64,000 nt of DNA from Actinomadura macra NBRC 14102. GTDB lineage: Bacteria > Actinomycetota > Actinomycetes > Streptosporangiales > Streptosporangiaceae. The stretch is from NCBI RefSeq assembly GCF_001552215.1, contig NZ_BCQT01000009.1, positions 434,001 to 498,000 on the forward strand, given 5' to 3'. Below are positions 40,762-49,634 of this stretch, piece by piece. A model generated the notes under the pieces. That model was not told where the DNA came from. It made no database searches and worked only from the letters and a program-made list of their open reading frames with translations. Made by a program: the position numbers and the translations under genes. How positions within the stretch are numbered: the stretch's first letter is position 1; each line of letters opens with the position of its first letter.

Positions 40762-43551
40762 GTGGCTTCCGGACGTCAACGCTTTTCGATCATCAGCGAC
40801 GGCCTGCCGAGCCAGCTTCCGGACATCAACCCGGACGAGACTCGGGAGTGGCTGGAATCGCTGGACACGGTCATCAAGACCGAGGGCCGCGGCAGGGCAC
40901 GCTATGTGATGCTCAGGCTCCTGGAGCGGGCGCGCGAGCAACAGGTCGGGGTGCCCGGCCTGCGCAGCACCGACTTCATCAACACGATCCCGCCGGAGTC
41001 CGAGCCCTGGTTCCCCGGTGACGAGCACGTGGAGCGGCGCATCCGCGCCTACATCCGCTGGAACGCTGCGATCATGGTGTCGCGAGCGAACCGCCCGGAA
41101 CTGGGCGTCGGCGGGCACATCGCCACCTATGCCTCCGCCGCGTCGCTGTACGAGGTCGGCTTCAACCACTTCTTCCGCGGCAAGGACCACGGCGAGTCGG
41201 GCGACCAGGTCTTCATCCAGGGCCACGCCGCGCCCGGCATCTACGCCCGCGCCTACCTCGAAGGGCGCCTCCCCGGCGACAAGCTCGACGGGTTCCGGCA
41301 GGAGCACTCGCACCCCGGCGGCGGCCTGTCGTCCTACCCGCACCCGCGGCTGATGCCGGACTTCTGGGAATTCCCCACGGTGTCCATGGGCCTGACCGCG
41401 ATCGACTCGGTCTACCAGGCCCGGTTCAACCGCTACCTCTACAACCGCAAGATCAAGGACACGTCCCGCTCGCACGTGTGGGCGTTCCTGGGCGACGGCG
41501 AGATGGGCGAGCCGGAATCGCTCGGCGCGATCGGCCTCGCCGCCCGCGAGGAGCTCGACAACCTCACCTTCGTCGTCAACTGCAACCTCCAGCAGCTGGA
41601 CGGGCCGGTCCGCGGCAACGGCAAGATCATTCAAGAGCTGGAGTCCTTCTTCCGCGGCGCCGGCTGGAACGTCATCAAGGTCATCTGGGGCCGCGACTGG
41701 GACCCGCTGCTCGCCCAGGACGTCGACGGCGTGCTGGTCAACCAGATGAACACCACGCCCGACGGCCAGTTCCAGACCTTCACCGTCGAGTCCGGCGAGT
41801 ACATCCGGGAGAAGTTCTTCGGCGCCGATCCCCGGCTGCGCAAGATCGTCCAGCATCTGGACGACGACGACCTGCGCAAGCTGTCGCGCGGCGGGCACGA
41901 CTACCGCAAGGTGTACGCGGCGTTCAAGTCCGCCCGCGAGCACGTCGGGCAGCCGACCGTGATCCTCGCGCACACCATCAAGGGCTGGACGCTCGGCTCC
42001 GACTTCGAGGCCCGCAACGCCACCCACCAGATGAAGAAGCTCACCAAGGCCGAGCTGAAGGAGTTCCGGGACCGGCTCTACCTGGACATTCCCGACTCGG
42101 CCCTGGAGGCGCCCCTCCCGCCCTACTACCACCCGGGCGAGGACTCCGACGAGATCCAGTACATGCGCGAGCGCCGCGCGGCCCTCGGCGGCTTCCTGCC
42201 GAAGCGGGTCGTCAGGGCCAAACCGCTCACCCTTCCCGGCGACTCGGTCTACGCCGAGCTGAAGAAGGGGTCCGGCAAGCAGAACATCGCCACCACCATG
42301 GCGTTCGTCCGGCTGCTGAAAGACCTGATCAAGGACGGGAACCTCGGCGCCCGCTTTGTCCCGATCGCCCCGGACGAGTACCGGACGTTCGGTATGGACT
42401 CGCTGTTCCCCACGTCAAAGATCTACTCGCCGCACGGGCAGACCTACGACGCGGTCGACCGCAAGCTCCTGCTGTCCTACAAGGAGTCCGAGCAGGGCCA
42501 GATGCTGCACGAGGGCATCAGCGAGGCCGGCTCGATGGCCTCCACGATCGCGGCGGCCACCTCGTACGCCACGCACGGCGAGCACATGATCCCGGTCTAC
42601 ATCTTCTACTCGATGTTCGGGTTCCAGCGGACCGGCGACCAGATGTGGGCGCTCGGCGACCAGATGGGCCGCGGATTCCTCCTCGGCGCCACCGCCGGCC
42701 GCACCACCCTCACCGGGGAAGGCCTCCAGCACGCCGACGGCCACTCCCCGCTCCTCGCGGCGAGCAACCCGGCCTGCGTCCACTACGACCCGACGTGGGC
42801 GTTCGAACTCGCCCACATCGTCCAGGACGCCCTGCGCCGCATGTACGGCTCATCGGAGGAGCACCCGACCGGCGAGGACATCTTCTACTACCTCACGGTC
42901 TACAACGAGCCCTACCAGCAGCCCGCCGAGCCCGACGGGGTGGACGTCGACGGCCTCCTCAAGGGCCTGTACCGCTACAAGGGCGCCCCCGAGGTCGCCT
43001 CCGGCAACGGGCAGGCGCCCCAGGCGCAGATCCTCGCCTCCGGCGTCGGCGGCCGGTGGGCCCTGGAGGCCCAGCGCCTCCTCGCCGAGGACTGGGGCGT
43101 CGCCGCCGACGTGTGGTCGGCGACCTCCTGGAACGAACTGGCCCGCGAGGCCCGCGACTGCGACGAGTGGAACCTGCTGAACCCCGACTCCGAACAGCGC
43201 GTCCCCTACGTCACCCGGGCACTGGACAGCGTGCCCGGCCCGATCGTCGCGGTATCGGACTACATGCGCGCGGTACCCGACCAGATCGCCCCCTGGGTCC
43301 ACGGGGACTTCTCCTCGCTCGGCACCGACGGCTACGGCTTCTCCGACACCCGCGCCGCCGCCCGCCGCTTCTTCCACGTGGACGCGGCGTCGATCGTCCT
43401 CGCCGTCCTGACCCGCCTCGCCCGCAACGGCGAGGTCAAGCCGGAGACGCTCCAGCAGGCGATCGAGCGCTACCGGCTCGACGCCCCGGTCAGCGACGTC
43501 TTCGCCGGCGGGGTGGGCAGCGCCGAAAGCAACACGGGCGGTGACGCGTGA
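40762..43551 (+). CDS. aceE: Pyruvate dehydrogenase E1 component, homodimeric
   Basis: A 929-residue thiamin-diphosphate enzyme that decarboxylates pyruvate and passes acetyl groups to the E2 lipoyl domain. The ThDP motif runs from [19 protein letters not shown] (about residue 242) to [16 protein letters not shown]. Other family marks are [49 protein letters not shown] and [21 protein letters not shown]. The GTG at 40762 has GAGGGGAACCC upstream and begins [20 protein letters not shown]. No E2 or E3 gene follows, as usual for actinobacteria. Confidence 0.96.
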   Translation: MASGRQRFSIISDGLPSQLPDINPDETREWLESLDTVIKTEGRGRARYVMLRLLERAREQQVGVPGLRSTDFINTIPPESEPWFPGDEHVERRIRAYIRWNAAIMVSRANRPELGVGGHIATYASAASLYEVGFNHFFRGKDHGESGDQVFIQGHAAPGIYARAYLEGRLPGDKLDGFRQEHSHPGGGLSSYPHPRLMPDFWEFPTVSMGLTAIDSVYQARFNRYLYNRKIKDTSRSHVWAFLGDGEMGEPESLGAIGLAAREELDNLTFVVNCNLQQLDGPVRGNGKIIQELESFFRGAGWNVIKVIWGRDWDPLLAQDVDGVLVNQMNTTPDGQFQTFTVESGEYIREKFFGADPRLRKIVQHLDDDDLRKLSRGGHDYRKVYAAFKSAREHVGQPTVILAHTIKGWTLGSDFEARNATHQMKKLTKAELKEFRDRLYLDIPDSALEAPLPPYYHPGEDSDEIQYMRERRAALGGFLPKRVVRAKPLTLPGDSVYAELKKGSGKQNIATTMAFVRLLKDLIKDGNLGARFVPIAPDEYRTFGMDSLFPTSKIYSPHGQTYDAVDRKLLLSYKESEQGQMLHEGISEAGSMASTIAAATSYATHGEHMIPVYIFYSMFGFQRTGDQMWALGDQMGRGFLLGATAGRTTLTGEGLQHADGHSPLLAASNPACVHYDPTWAFELAHIVQDALRRMYGSSEEHPTGEDIFYYLTVYNEPYQQPAEPDGVDVDGLLKGLYRYKGAPEVASGNGQAPQAQILASGVGGRWALEAQRLLAEDWGVAADVWSATSWNELAREARDCDEWNLLNPDSEQRVPYVTRALDSVPGPIVAVSDYMRAVPDQIAPWVHGDFSSLGTDGYGFSDTRAAARRFFHVDAASIVLAVLTRLARNGEVKPETLQQAIERYRLDAPVSDVFAGGVGSAESNTGGDA

Positions 43552-43554
43552 TCT

Positions 43555-43696
43555 ATTGCAGTGCCCTCGGCGGTCGGGCCCTGGCGGCCCTCTCTTCAGC
43601 GGGCGCTGCGGCGATCGCTGTGTTGATTGCAGATCCCTCGGCGGTCGGGCCTTGGCGGCCCTCTCTTCAGCGGGCACTGCGGCGATCGCTGCATCG
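43555..43696. repeat. 71-bp tandem duplication downstream of aceE
   Basis: Two copies, 43555-43625 and 43626-43696, each beginning ATTGCAG and containing CCCTCGGCGGTCGGGCC and TGGCGGCCCTCTCTTCAGCG, differ at only a handful of positions. Copy 1 has the inverted repeat CAGCG-GG-CGCTG and both copies end in the palindrome GCGATCGC. The array begins 4 bases after the aceE stop codon. Copy differences suggest an older duplication. Confidence 0.9.
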
Positions 43697-43871
43697 CTTT
43701 CGACTCGCCTGGGGGCTCGCTTCGCGATCAGTTCCTCGCAGGCTCGGAACTGCCTTCGGACGCGATCGCAACGCTCAGGTGGTCGACCGCTGAGGTAACG
43801 ACCGCAGGGGTGCTCACGGAAGTGATCGCGGAGGTGTAGGCCGCGATCCCCACCGGACACCTCGAACCGCG

Positions 43872-43898
43872 AAGGGCCCCGAGGATCTCGGGGCCCTT
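43872..43898. terminator. Bidirectional terminator between aceE and the SRPBCC operon
   Basis: AAGGGCCCCGAG (43872-43883), loop GAT, CTCGGGGCCCTT (43887-43898): a perfect 12-bp stem followed by a short T-run on the plus strand. It ends transcription of both convergent units. Confidence 0.85.
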
Positions 43899-43919
43899 TC
43901 GGTCGCGTCGGCTCAGGCC

Positions 43920-44183
43920 TTACTGGCCTTCGGCCTCGTCCACCGTCAGCTTCGCCGCGATCGCGTAGTCGATCTGGACGTCGCGGTAGGTGACGTGCTC
44001 CGCCACCTCGTCGGGGAGGTTCTTTCTGGCGCTCCCCGACGCCGATTCGTCACCGGCGTCCCCCGTGAACTCCACCGAGGTGTCCGGGACTGCGTCGAAT
44101 CGCAGTTCGTCGGCCTTCACGTGGGCCTCGATGAGGATGTCCGCCGACTTGCGTGTGTCCCGCCCTGGATACTCGCGGCTCAT
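43920..44183 (-). CDS. Small acidic protein of unknown function
   Basis: An 87-residue acidic protein (YPGRDTRKSADILIEAHVKADELRFDAVPD, then DEVAEHVTYRDVQIDYAIAAKL) with alternating hydrophobic residues suggesting a small beta domain. GAGGTGGACGATC precedes the ATG at 44183. I recognise no family. It is the third gene of an operon with an SRPBCC protein and an 11-residue-repeat protein, 12 bases behind the latter. Confidence 0.75.
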   Translation of the reverse strand: MSREYPGRDTRKSADILIEAHVKADELRFDAVPDTSVEFTGDAGDESASGSARKNLPDEVAEHVTYRDVQIDYAIAAKLTVDEAEGQ

Positions 44184-44195
44184 GATCGTCCACCT

Positions 44196-45095
44196 CTACT
44201 TGGTGACCTTCTGGAACAAGGCCCGTCCCAGCCCACGGACTGACTCCTCGGTCTCGCGCAGGGCGCTCCGAACCGCTCCCACGTCGTCCGGGTCCGCCTC
44301 GTCCGTTCCCCCGCCACCGGACGTCTCGCTGTCGCCGCTGTCGCCATCCGCTCCCCCAGCGGTCCCTCCGGCGCCTTCCCCCTCTCCCTGAGTGGCCTTA
44401 CCGGCGCCTTCTGCTGCTCCTCCGACGGCCTGACCTGTGCCAGTGCCCACACCTTCGACGGCCGCGCCCGCGTCCCCGACCGCACCGCCCGCGCCCTCGC
44501 CGACGCCCTCGACAGCGTGGCCAGTGCCCTTGCCGACCTCCTGGACCGCGCCCCCAGCACCGCGACCGACGCCCTCGACCGCGCCACCGGCTCCCCTGCC
44601 GACGTCCTGAACCGCGCCGCCGGCCCCCCGGCCGACGTCCTGAACCGCGCCACCCGCGCCCCGGCCAACCTCCTGAACCGCGCCACCGGTACCCCGGCCG
44701 ACCTCACGCACCGCCTCACCGGCCCCGGTTCCAATGCCACGCGCCGCCGCCTCCACCCCGCGTCCGACATGCTGGAGGATCTCCGGATTGCGATCGAGCG
44801 TGGTCAGGACCCGATCGACGATCTCGGCGACGTTGTTCAACCGGACATCCAGCAGCGCCTGCGCCTCGACACCCCTGATGTCCAGTTTGACCCTGCCGAG
44901 GAACACGTCAGCGCCGACGTTCAGCCTGAGCAGGTCGAGCACCTGGGCGACCAGGGACACATGCGCCTCAAGGTCCGCCACCTCAAGGGAGATCTCGTCC
45001 ACCTTGAGCAGCGGAACGTCGAGGTGAACGTCCGGCCCTTCGGCGGACGGCGTCCGCTTCTCCCCCGCCGCCGGAGCCTGAGATCTGTCCGGCAC
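44196..45095 (-). CDS. Protein with conserved N-terminal domain and 11-residue glycine-rich repeats
   Basis: A 299-residue protein. Residues 22-105 form a conserved domain: DVHLDVPLLKVDEISLEVADL, LDLLRLNVGADVFLGRVKLD, VEAQALLDVRLNNVAEIVDRVL. From about 110 to 210 an 11-residue unit of the form VGRGAGGAVQD recurs about nine times, giving a long amphipathic helical pattern as in synuclein- or LEA-type proteins. Then comes a Gly/Asp/Ser-rich acidic linker and a short helix (AVRSALRETEESVRGLGRAL). The GTG at 45095 follows the SRPBCC stop by 4 bases. Comparable proteins sit beside gas-vesicle genes in Streptomyces, by my recollection; no GvpA is here. Membrane or vesicle-surface binding is a guess. 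Confidence 0.75.
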   Translation of the reverse strand: MPDRSQAPAAGEKRTPSAEGPDVHLDVPLLKVDEISLEVADLEAHVSLVAQVLDLLRLNVGADVFLGRVKLDIRGVEAQALLDVRLNNVAEIVDRVLTTLDRNPEILQHVGRGVEAAARGIGTGAGEAVREVGRGTGGAVQEVGRGAGGAVQDVGRGAGGAVQDVGRGAGGAVEGVGRGAGGAVQEVGKGTGHAVEGVGEGAGGAVGDAGAAVEGVGTGTGQAVGGAAEGAGKATQGEGEGAGGTAGGADGDSGDSETSGGGGTDEADPDDVGAVRSALRETEESVRGLGRALFQKVTK

Positions 45096-45099
45096 CTGG

Positions 45100-46092
45100 T
45101 CAGGTGTCTTCTCGGTTATCGCTCTCCTTCTCCGGCTCAGGGCCGTTCTCGTCCTCGGGTGCTTCTGCCGTCGTCTCTTTCTCCTTGTCTTCGCCCTTGT
45201 CCTGCTCCTCCTTGAGCACCTCTTCGTGCGTCTTGACGACCTCGCCGTCGCGAATCTCGCCGCGCCACCCTTCGACCTCGTCCTGCTCCAGGATCGTTTG
45301 GGTCATCATGTGGCGCTTGATGTTCTTGTACTCCAGGCGGAGGCGGCGTCCCTGGGCCCGCCACAGGTTCGCGGTCTTCTCAAAGAACCCACTCGGGTAG
45401 TACTCGGCGACGAGCAGGACCCGCGTCATCGTGGGAGCCAGCTCATGGAACGTCACAGCACCGTCGACGTACCCCTTGGCGCCCTTGGACATCCACACGA
45501 TCCTCTTGTCTGGGACCTGCTCGATGATCGTGGACTCCCAGTCGCGGTGGGACAGGAAGATCTTCGCCCGCCAGTTGATCTTCTCGTCCGACTCCTGTTC
45601 GACGCTCTCCACCTTCTTGGTGAAACTCGGATAGTCGGCGAACTGGGTCCACTGGTCGTAGACGACTCGGAGCGGCAACCCGACATCGAATTCCTCGATG
45701 ATGTTGATGCCCTTGGCTTCGCCGCCCTTGGCGCCCTTGCTGCCCTTCGCGCCCTCTCCCTTGGACCCGACGGCCCCCTTGATCGTCTCCTTGGCGCCGG
45801 TCGTGCCCGCCTTGAGTCCGGCCTTGAGCGGGGACTCGCCCTCGGCGAGCTTCTCGGCACCCGCGGCGGCGGCCTTCACCCCCGCGCTATCGCTCTTCTC
45901 CGCGACATCGGTCAGCCGCTGGGTCATGCCCTGCATCTTGCCGCTGGCCGAACCGAGTACCTTCACCACCAACGCCTGCAAGAGTTCTTGCCCGGCCTTT
46001 TTGAGCTCGCCGACAGGAAGCCCCTCTGGCGCGTCCTGACCGGAACCGTTCTTGCGGCCCGTGTCCGTGTCCGGGGTGTCTGTCTGAACCAT
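45100..46092 (-). CDS. SRPBCC-fold protein with gas-vesicle-cluster type architecture
   Basis: A 330-residue protein. Residues 25-130 are helical and Lys/Gly/Ala rich (GELKKAGQELLQALVVKVLG, KGSKGAKGGEAKG). The SRPBCC (polyketide cyclase-like) domain runs from about 133 to 275: INIIEEFDVGLPLRVVYDQW, FADYPSFTKKVESVEQ, WRAKIFLSHRDWESTIIEQV, VTFHELAPTMTRVLLVAEYY. A Glu-rich disordered tail follows. Similar proteins are encoded in actinobacterial gvp clusters. GAGGCGAAGTGATAACC precedes the ATG at 46092. Ligand or partner unknown. Confidence 0.8.
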   Translation of the reverse strand: MVQTDTPDTDTGRKNGSGQDAPEGLPVGELKKAGQELLQALVVKVLGSASGKMQGMTQRLTDVAEKSDSAGVKAAAAGAEKLAEGESPLKAGLKAGTTGAKETIKGAVGSKGEGAKGSKGAKGGEAKGINIIEEFDVGLPLRVVYDQWTQFADYPSFTKKVESVEQESDEKINWRAKIFLSHRDWESTIIEQVPDKRIVWMSKGAKGYVDGAVTFHELAPTMTRVLLVAEYYPSGFFEKTANLWRAQGRRLRLEYKNIKRHMMTQTILEQDEVEGWRGEIRDGEVVKTHEEVLKEEQDKGEDKEKETTAEAPEDENGPEPEKESDNREDT

Positions 46093-46294
46093 GGTTATCA
46101 CTTCGCCTCGTGGCGCTGATCCGGCACGTCCGGTGCCGGTGTCGAGCCTCGTGCGTCCGCTCATCCGGCGGGCGCAAGGCCCGCATGTCTGTGGTGACAT
46201 AGCGCAAAGCACCGGCACGAAACCTGGAAAATGGCCTCTGACCAGCGGAAATAACGATCTACCAGACCTTCTGTGTTCAATGCCCGCGCATGAC

Positions 46295-46322
46295 GAAGGG
46301 CCCCGACAGATCGGGGCCCTTC
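46295..46322. terminator. Terminator of the glyoxalase-fold gene
   Basis: GAAGGGCCCCGA (46295-46306), loop CAGA, TCGGGGCCCTTC (46311-46322): a perfect 12-bp stem, 12 bases past the stop of the minus-strand VOC gene and between it and the SRPBCC promoter. It closely resembles the hairpin at 43872. Confidence 0.82.
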
Positions 46323-46334
46323 ACTCGCGTCGGG

Positions 46335-46706
46335 TCAGGGAGCGGGCTTGAAGACGCCGAAGCGGTTGCCGGACGGATCCTCCACATAGGCGAACCGGAG
46401 GCCGTTGACGGTGGTCACGGCGGGGACGGCGACCTTGCCGCCCGACTGCTCGGTACGAGCGCAGGTCGCGTCCACGTCCTCGACCATCACCAGGAACATC
46501 GCATGGTTCTCGGACGGATCAGTGTGGTGGGAGACGCCGCCCTTCGGAACGTCATCGCCCGGGTAGCTGATCAGGTCGTAGCCGTCCTCGTCCGGGTCGA
46601 CGGCGAACTGCCACCCGAAAAGGTCGCCGTAGAAGCGCCGGGCCTCCGCCGGGGCGTCGGTGCCCACCTGGAACCAGGTCACGGTGTTGAAAGCGGGAAC
46701 GGTCAT
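46335..46706 (-). CDS. VOC (glyoxalase/bleomycin resistance) family protein
   Basis: A 123-residue vicinal-oxygen-chelate protein with two beta-alpha-beta modules: NTVTWFQVGTDAPAEARRFYGDLFGWQF and ENHAMFLVMVEDVDATCARTEQSGGKVAVPA, closing with FAYVEDPSGNRFGVFKP. AAGGAGAATCG is a strong ribosome site for the ATG at 46706, which overlaps the stop of the ATPase gene by 4 bases. Substrate unknown. Confidence 0.88.
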   Translation of the reverse strand: MTVPAFNTVTWFQVGTDAPAEARRFYGDLFGWQFAVDPDEDGYDLISYPGDDVPKGGVSHHTDPSENHAMFLVMVEDVDATCARTEQSGGKVAVPAVTTVNGLRFAYVEDPSGNRFGVFKPAP

Positions 46707-47110
46707 CGATTCTCCTTCTTGCGCGCTGTCGGCACCAGCTTCGGAGGCTTCGGCGACAACCCTCTGTCGGAGTTTCCAGACGAGTTCCCGAAGCGGCACT
46801 CCCGAACGACGGTGCGGTAGCCGTCCGCCCGGAATCCCCACCGCCTCGACAGGGCCTCGACGATCCGCATCCCGCGCCCGCCCTCGGCGCCATCCTCCGC
46901 CTTGACGTACGGTCGCCTGCCGCCCGCCCCGTCGTCCGCGGCCGCCAGGCGATAGAGGCCCCCGCCCGTCAGCAGGGTGACCGTCACCCGGCCGCCGTCT
47001 CCAGAGGCCGTGTGGGCGCTGGCGTTGCCGACAACCTCACTGCCGGCGGTCACCCGGTCGTCCAGGCCCGGATGGCCGGCGGGCCGCATGTCCCGCAGGA
47101 TGAAGAGCAT
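46703..47110 (-). CDS. HATPase_c (RsbW-like anti-sigma/ATP-binding) protein
   Basis: A 135-residue GHKL ATPase-domain protein of the type widespread in Streptomyces. The N box is VTAGSEVVGNASAHT, the G1-like region AADDGAGGRRPYV, and the G2 region EGGRGMRIVEALSRRWGFR. The N-terminus seems 10-20 residues shorter than usual, starting MLFILRDMRPAG. Such proteins bind sigma factors or anti-anti-sigma factors and may phosphorylate them. It is coupled to the VOC gene. Confidence 0.82.
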   Translation of the reverse strand: MLFILRDMRPAGHPGLDDRVTAGSEVVGNASAHTASGDGGRVTVTLLTGGGLYRLAAADDGAGGRRPYVKAEDGAEGGRGMRIVEALSRRWGFRADGYRTVVRECRFGNSSGNSDRGLSPKPPKLVPTARKKENR

Positions 47111-47219
47111 TCGTATGCGTTGGTACGGGCTGAAACGCGGTGATCACCCACTGGTTATCGACGTCGGTCCTGGCCCGGTGATTGGCTGATTGCTAGTCGA
47201 TCTTGGCCGGGAGGGCACC

Positions 47220-48812
47220 ATGGGGCTGGCGGGCGTGTCGCGGCGCAGGTTTCTTGGGTTCGGCGGGGTGACGGCCACTGCGATGGTGCTCGGCACTGGC
47301 GCGTGGGGTGCGCCTGGCACCCGCGCGTTCGCCGAGAGCGAGGAGCTGTTCACACTGGGGATCGCCTCGGGCGATCCGTCGCCGGACGGCTTCGTCCTGT
47401 GGACGCGGCTGGCGCCCGACCCGTTCGCGCCCGATGGCAAGGCGGGCATGCCGGACCGGCCGGTCAAGGTGGAGTACGAGGTGACGCGGGACGAGAGATT
47501 CCGGCATGTCGTCCGGCGCGGGGCCGCGGTGGCGACGCCGAAGCTCGGGCATTCCGTACACCCGGAGATCCACGGGCTTCAGCCCGGTCGCGAGTACTTC
47601 TACCGGTTTCGCGTGGGCGGTCAGATCTCCCCGACGGGTCGCACGAAAACAATGCACCCGGCGGCGGCCGACCCCCGCAGTCTCCGGTTCGCCTTCGCCT
47701 CCTGCCAGGCTTGGGGGGACGGGTACTACACGGCGTACGACCACATCGCGGACGAGGACATCGAACTGGTCGTCCACCTAGGCGACTACATCTACGAGAC
47801 CGAGATCACGAACTCGAATCTGCGCGGCGTCCAGGTGCCGCCGCAGTTCGGCACCGAGGCCATGGACCTGGCCCGCTACCGGCTCCAGTACTCGCTCTAC
47901 AAGGCCGAGGCGCCGCTACGGAAGGCGCATGCCCGCTGCCCGTGGATCGTGACGCTGGACGACCACGAGGTCGTCAACGACTGGGCCGGAGACACGGTCA
48001 TCGTGGGCCGCGACCCCAACCCGCCGCCGGAGCGGTTCGCCGCGCGCAAGGCCGCCGCGTTCCAGGCCTTCTACGAGAACCTGCCGCTGCGCCGGGCCCA
48101 GCTGCCGAACGGGCCGGACATGCGGCTGCACCGGCGCGTGCCGTACGGGCGGCTGGCGACCTTCACCATGATCGACACCAGGGGGCATCGGGACATCCAG
48201 GCGTGCGGCGGGCGCGGGCCGGTCGCGGACTGCGACGAGCGGCTCGACCCGGACCGGACGATCCTCGGTGGCCGACAGCGCGAGTGGCTGCTGGAGGGCT
48301 TCCGCTCGTCCGGCTCCCGCTGGCACGTCCTCGGCAACCAGGCGCCGATGACCGAGACAGACTGGGACCCGGGGGCCGGGAAGAGTCTGGCGATGGACCC
48401 GTGGGACGGGTATGCCGCCGACCGGGCCGCCGTGCTCGGCGCGGCGCAGGACCGTGGGGTGCACAACCTGGTCGTCATCACCGGTGACCGCCACCAGAAC
48501 TACGCATGCGACCTCAAGCGGGACTTCAACGAGACCGATTCGCCGACGGTCGCCAGCGAGTTCGTCGGTACCTCCGTGACCAGGGGCGGGGACGGGTCCG
48601 ACATGACCAACGAAGGCCGGGCGTTCCTGGCGGCCAACCCGCACATGAAGTTCTTCAACTCGCAGCGAGGCTACGTGCGGGTGGACATCGACCGTGAACG
48701 GTGGCGCAGCGACTTCCGCGTCCTGCCGTACGTCCAGCGGCCCGGCGCACCCGTGACCACGCGTGCCTCCTTCGTCGTGGAAGACCGCCGCCCAGGCGTC
48801 CAGCCCGCCTGA
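47220..48812 (+). CDS. phoD: PhoD-type alkaline phosphatase, Tat-exported
   Basis: A 530-residue secreted phosphatase. The N-terminus has the twin-arginine motif SRRRFLGFGG (7-16) and a hydrophobic core ending in AWGAPGTRAFA. The mature part shows LGIASGDPSPDGFVLWTRLAPD (PhoD N-terminal domain), FAFASCQAWGDGYYTAYDHIADEDIELVVHLGDYIYE, TLDDHEVVNDW (the Ca/Fe ligand region) and LVVITGDRHQNYA. PhoD releases phosphate from mono- and diesters and is usually PhoP-controlled under phosphate limitation; I did not find clear PHO boxes in the 109-base upstream gap. GGGAGGGCACC precedes the ATG. Confidence 0.92.
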   Translation: MGLAGVSRRRFLGFGGVTATAMVLGTGAWGAPGTRAFAESEELFTLGIASGDPSPDGFVLWTRLAPDPFAPDGKAGMPDRPVKVEYEVTRDERFRHVVRRGAAVATPKLGHSVHPEIHGLQPGREYFYRFRVGGQISPTGRTKTMHPAAADPRSLRFAFASCQAWGDGYYTAYDHIADEDIELVVHLGDYIYETEITNSNLRGVQVPPQFGTEAMDLARYRLQYSLYKAEAPLRKAHARCPWIVTLDDHEVVNDWAGDTVIVGRDPNPPPERFAARKAAAFQAFYENLPLRRAQLPNGPDMRLHRRVPYGRLATFTMIDTRGHRDIQACGGRGPVADCDERLDPDRTILGGRQREWLLEGFRSSGSRWHVLGNQAPMTETDWDPGAGKSLAMDPWDGYAADRAAVLGAAQDRGVHNLVVITGDRHQNYACDLKRDFNETDSPTVASEFVGTSVTRGGDGSDMTNEGRAFLAANPHMKFFNSQRGYVRVDIDRERWRSDFRVLPYVQRPGAPVTTRASFVVEDRRPGVQPA

Positions 48813-48883
48813 CCTCGGCCCGGGCCACGCAGGCCGACGCCCCGGAGGGCAGGTGAGGGCCACCGGGCAGAACGCCTTGCGCG

Positions 48884-49588
48884 TCAGACGAACTCCAGGG
48901 GCTGGACGATGTGGTCGGGCGGGCCTGGTGGGAGGTCTTCGAAGCGGCGTTCGGGGGCGGGCTCCTCCAGCAGCGCGGCGCGGCGGACGCGGTCGATGCG
49001 GAACACGCGGGCCTCGCCGCGCAGCCGGCACCAGCCGATGAAGTACCAGCGCAGGGACACCGCCGTGAACGCGACGGGCTCGACGTCCCGCTCGGTCTCC
49101 AGGCCGGCCGCATCGACGTAGCCGAGCCGGACGACGCGCCGAGCCGCCACGGCCTCCTCCAGGACGGCGGGCACCGAGGCGGGCTCGCCCGCGTCCGGAG
49201 GGGTGATGAAGCGGATGCGTTCGGCCAGTTCGCGGGCGGAGGCGCCGTCGCCCGCCGACATCGCTGCGACGATCTTGTGGAGGGCGGTGCGGGCGGAGCG
49301 GGAGAACGGGGAGCCGCCCGCGCGGGCGAGGGTGATCGCGACGGCGACCGCTTCGGCGGGGGTGAAGTTGAGCGGCGGCAGCGTGCGGCTCTTGTCGAGG
49401 GTGTAGCCGCCGCCACGGCCCACGTCCGCGTAGATCGGCACACCGGCCTGCTGGAGGGCACCGATGTCGCGCTCGATGGTGCGGACGCTCACCTCGTACA
49501 GCGCGGCCAACTCCCGGGCGCTGACACGGCGCGGCGCGCACGCCCGCAGTTCCTCCACCAGGGCGTACAAGCGGTCGGTGCGATTCAC
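48884..49588 (-). CDS. HTH_11/WYL-domain transcriptional regulator
   Basis: A 234-residue regulator. The N-terminal HTH is RLYALVEELRA, VSARELAALYEVSVRTIERDIGALQQAGVPIYADVGRGGGY; the WYL domain includes VVRLGYVDAAGLETERDVEPVAF, SLRWYFIGWCRLRGEARVFRIDRVRRA. It is shorter than usual (about 310-330), lacking the C-terminal WCX part. WYL domains sense nucleic acids or nucleotides. Divergent or convergent neighbours give no clear target. Confidence 0.88.
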   Translation of the reverse strand: MNRTDRLYALVEELRACAPRRVSARELAALYEVSVRTIERDIGALQQAGVPIYADVGRGGGYTLDKSRTLPPLNFTPAEAVAVAITLARAGGSPFSRSARTALHKIVAAMSAGDGASARELAERIRFITPPDAGEPASVPAVLEEAVAARRVVRLGYVDAAGLETERDVEPVAFTAVSLRWYFIGWCRLRGEARVFRIDRVRRAALLEEPAPERRFEDLPPGPPDHIVQPLEFV

Positions 49589-49634
49589 CCGGCGACCGTA
49601 CGCCCCGCCTGCGACATTCAGCGGGCGCGGACGT

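Larger units (their letters stand above)
43552..43919. other. Intergenic region between aceE and the SRPBCC operon
   Basis: A 368-base convergent gap holding the 71-bp tandem duplication (43555-43696), several scattered CGATCGC-type words (to about 43830) and the terminator at 43872-43898. Open frames through the repeat exist in all three plus frames but lack ribosome sites and family similarity. Confidence 0.7.

Noticed and set aside
43555-43696. Tandem repeat considered as a CRISPR array
   Set aside because: The two units are 71 bp and directly adjacent, with no unique spacers and no cas genes.
43541-43839. Overlapping plus-strand frames through the 71-bp duplication
   Set aside because: All three frames are open because of base composition; none has a ribosome site, and the peptides are only the repeat read in different phases.
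40684-43860. Long open frames on the minus strand opposite aceE
   Set aside because: They are antisense shadows caused by high third-position GC. AceE on the plus strand is unambiguous, and the minus frames have no ribosome sites or family motifs.
43920-46092. Calling this a gas vesicle cluster
   Set aside because: No GvpA/J, GvpF/L, GvpG, GvpK or GvpO-like gene is present; only accessory-like proteins are seen.
47111-47219. PHO box upstream of phoD
   Set aside because: No pair of 11-bp direct repeats of the GTTCACC type could be made out in this gap.
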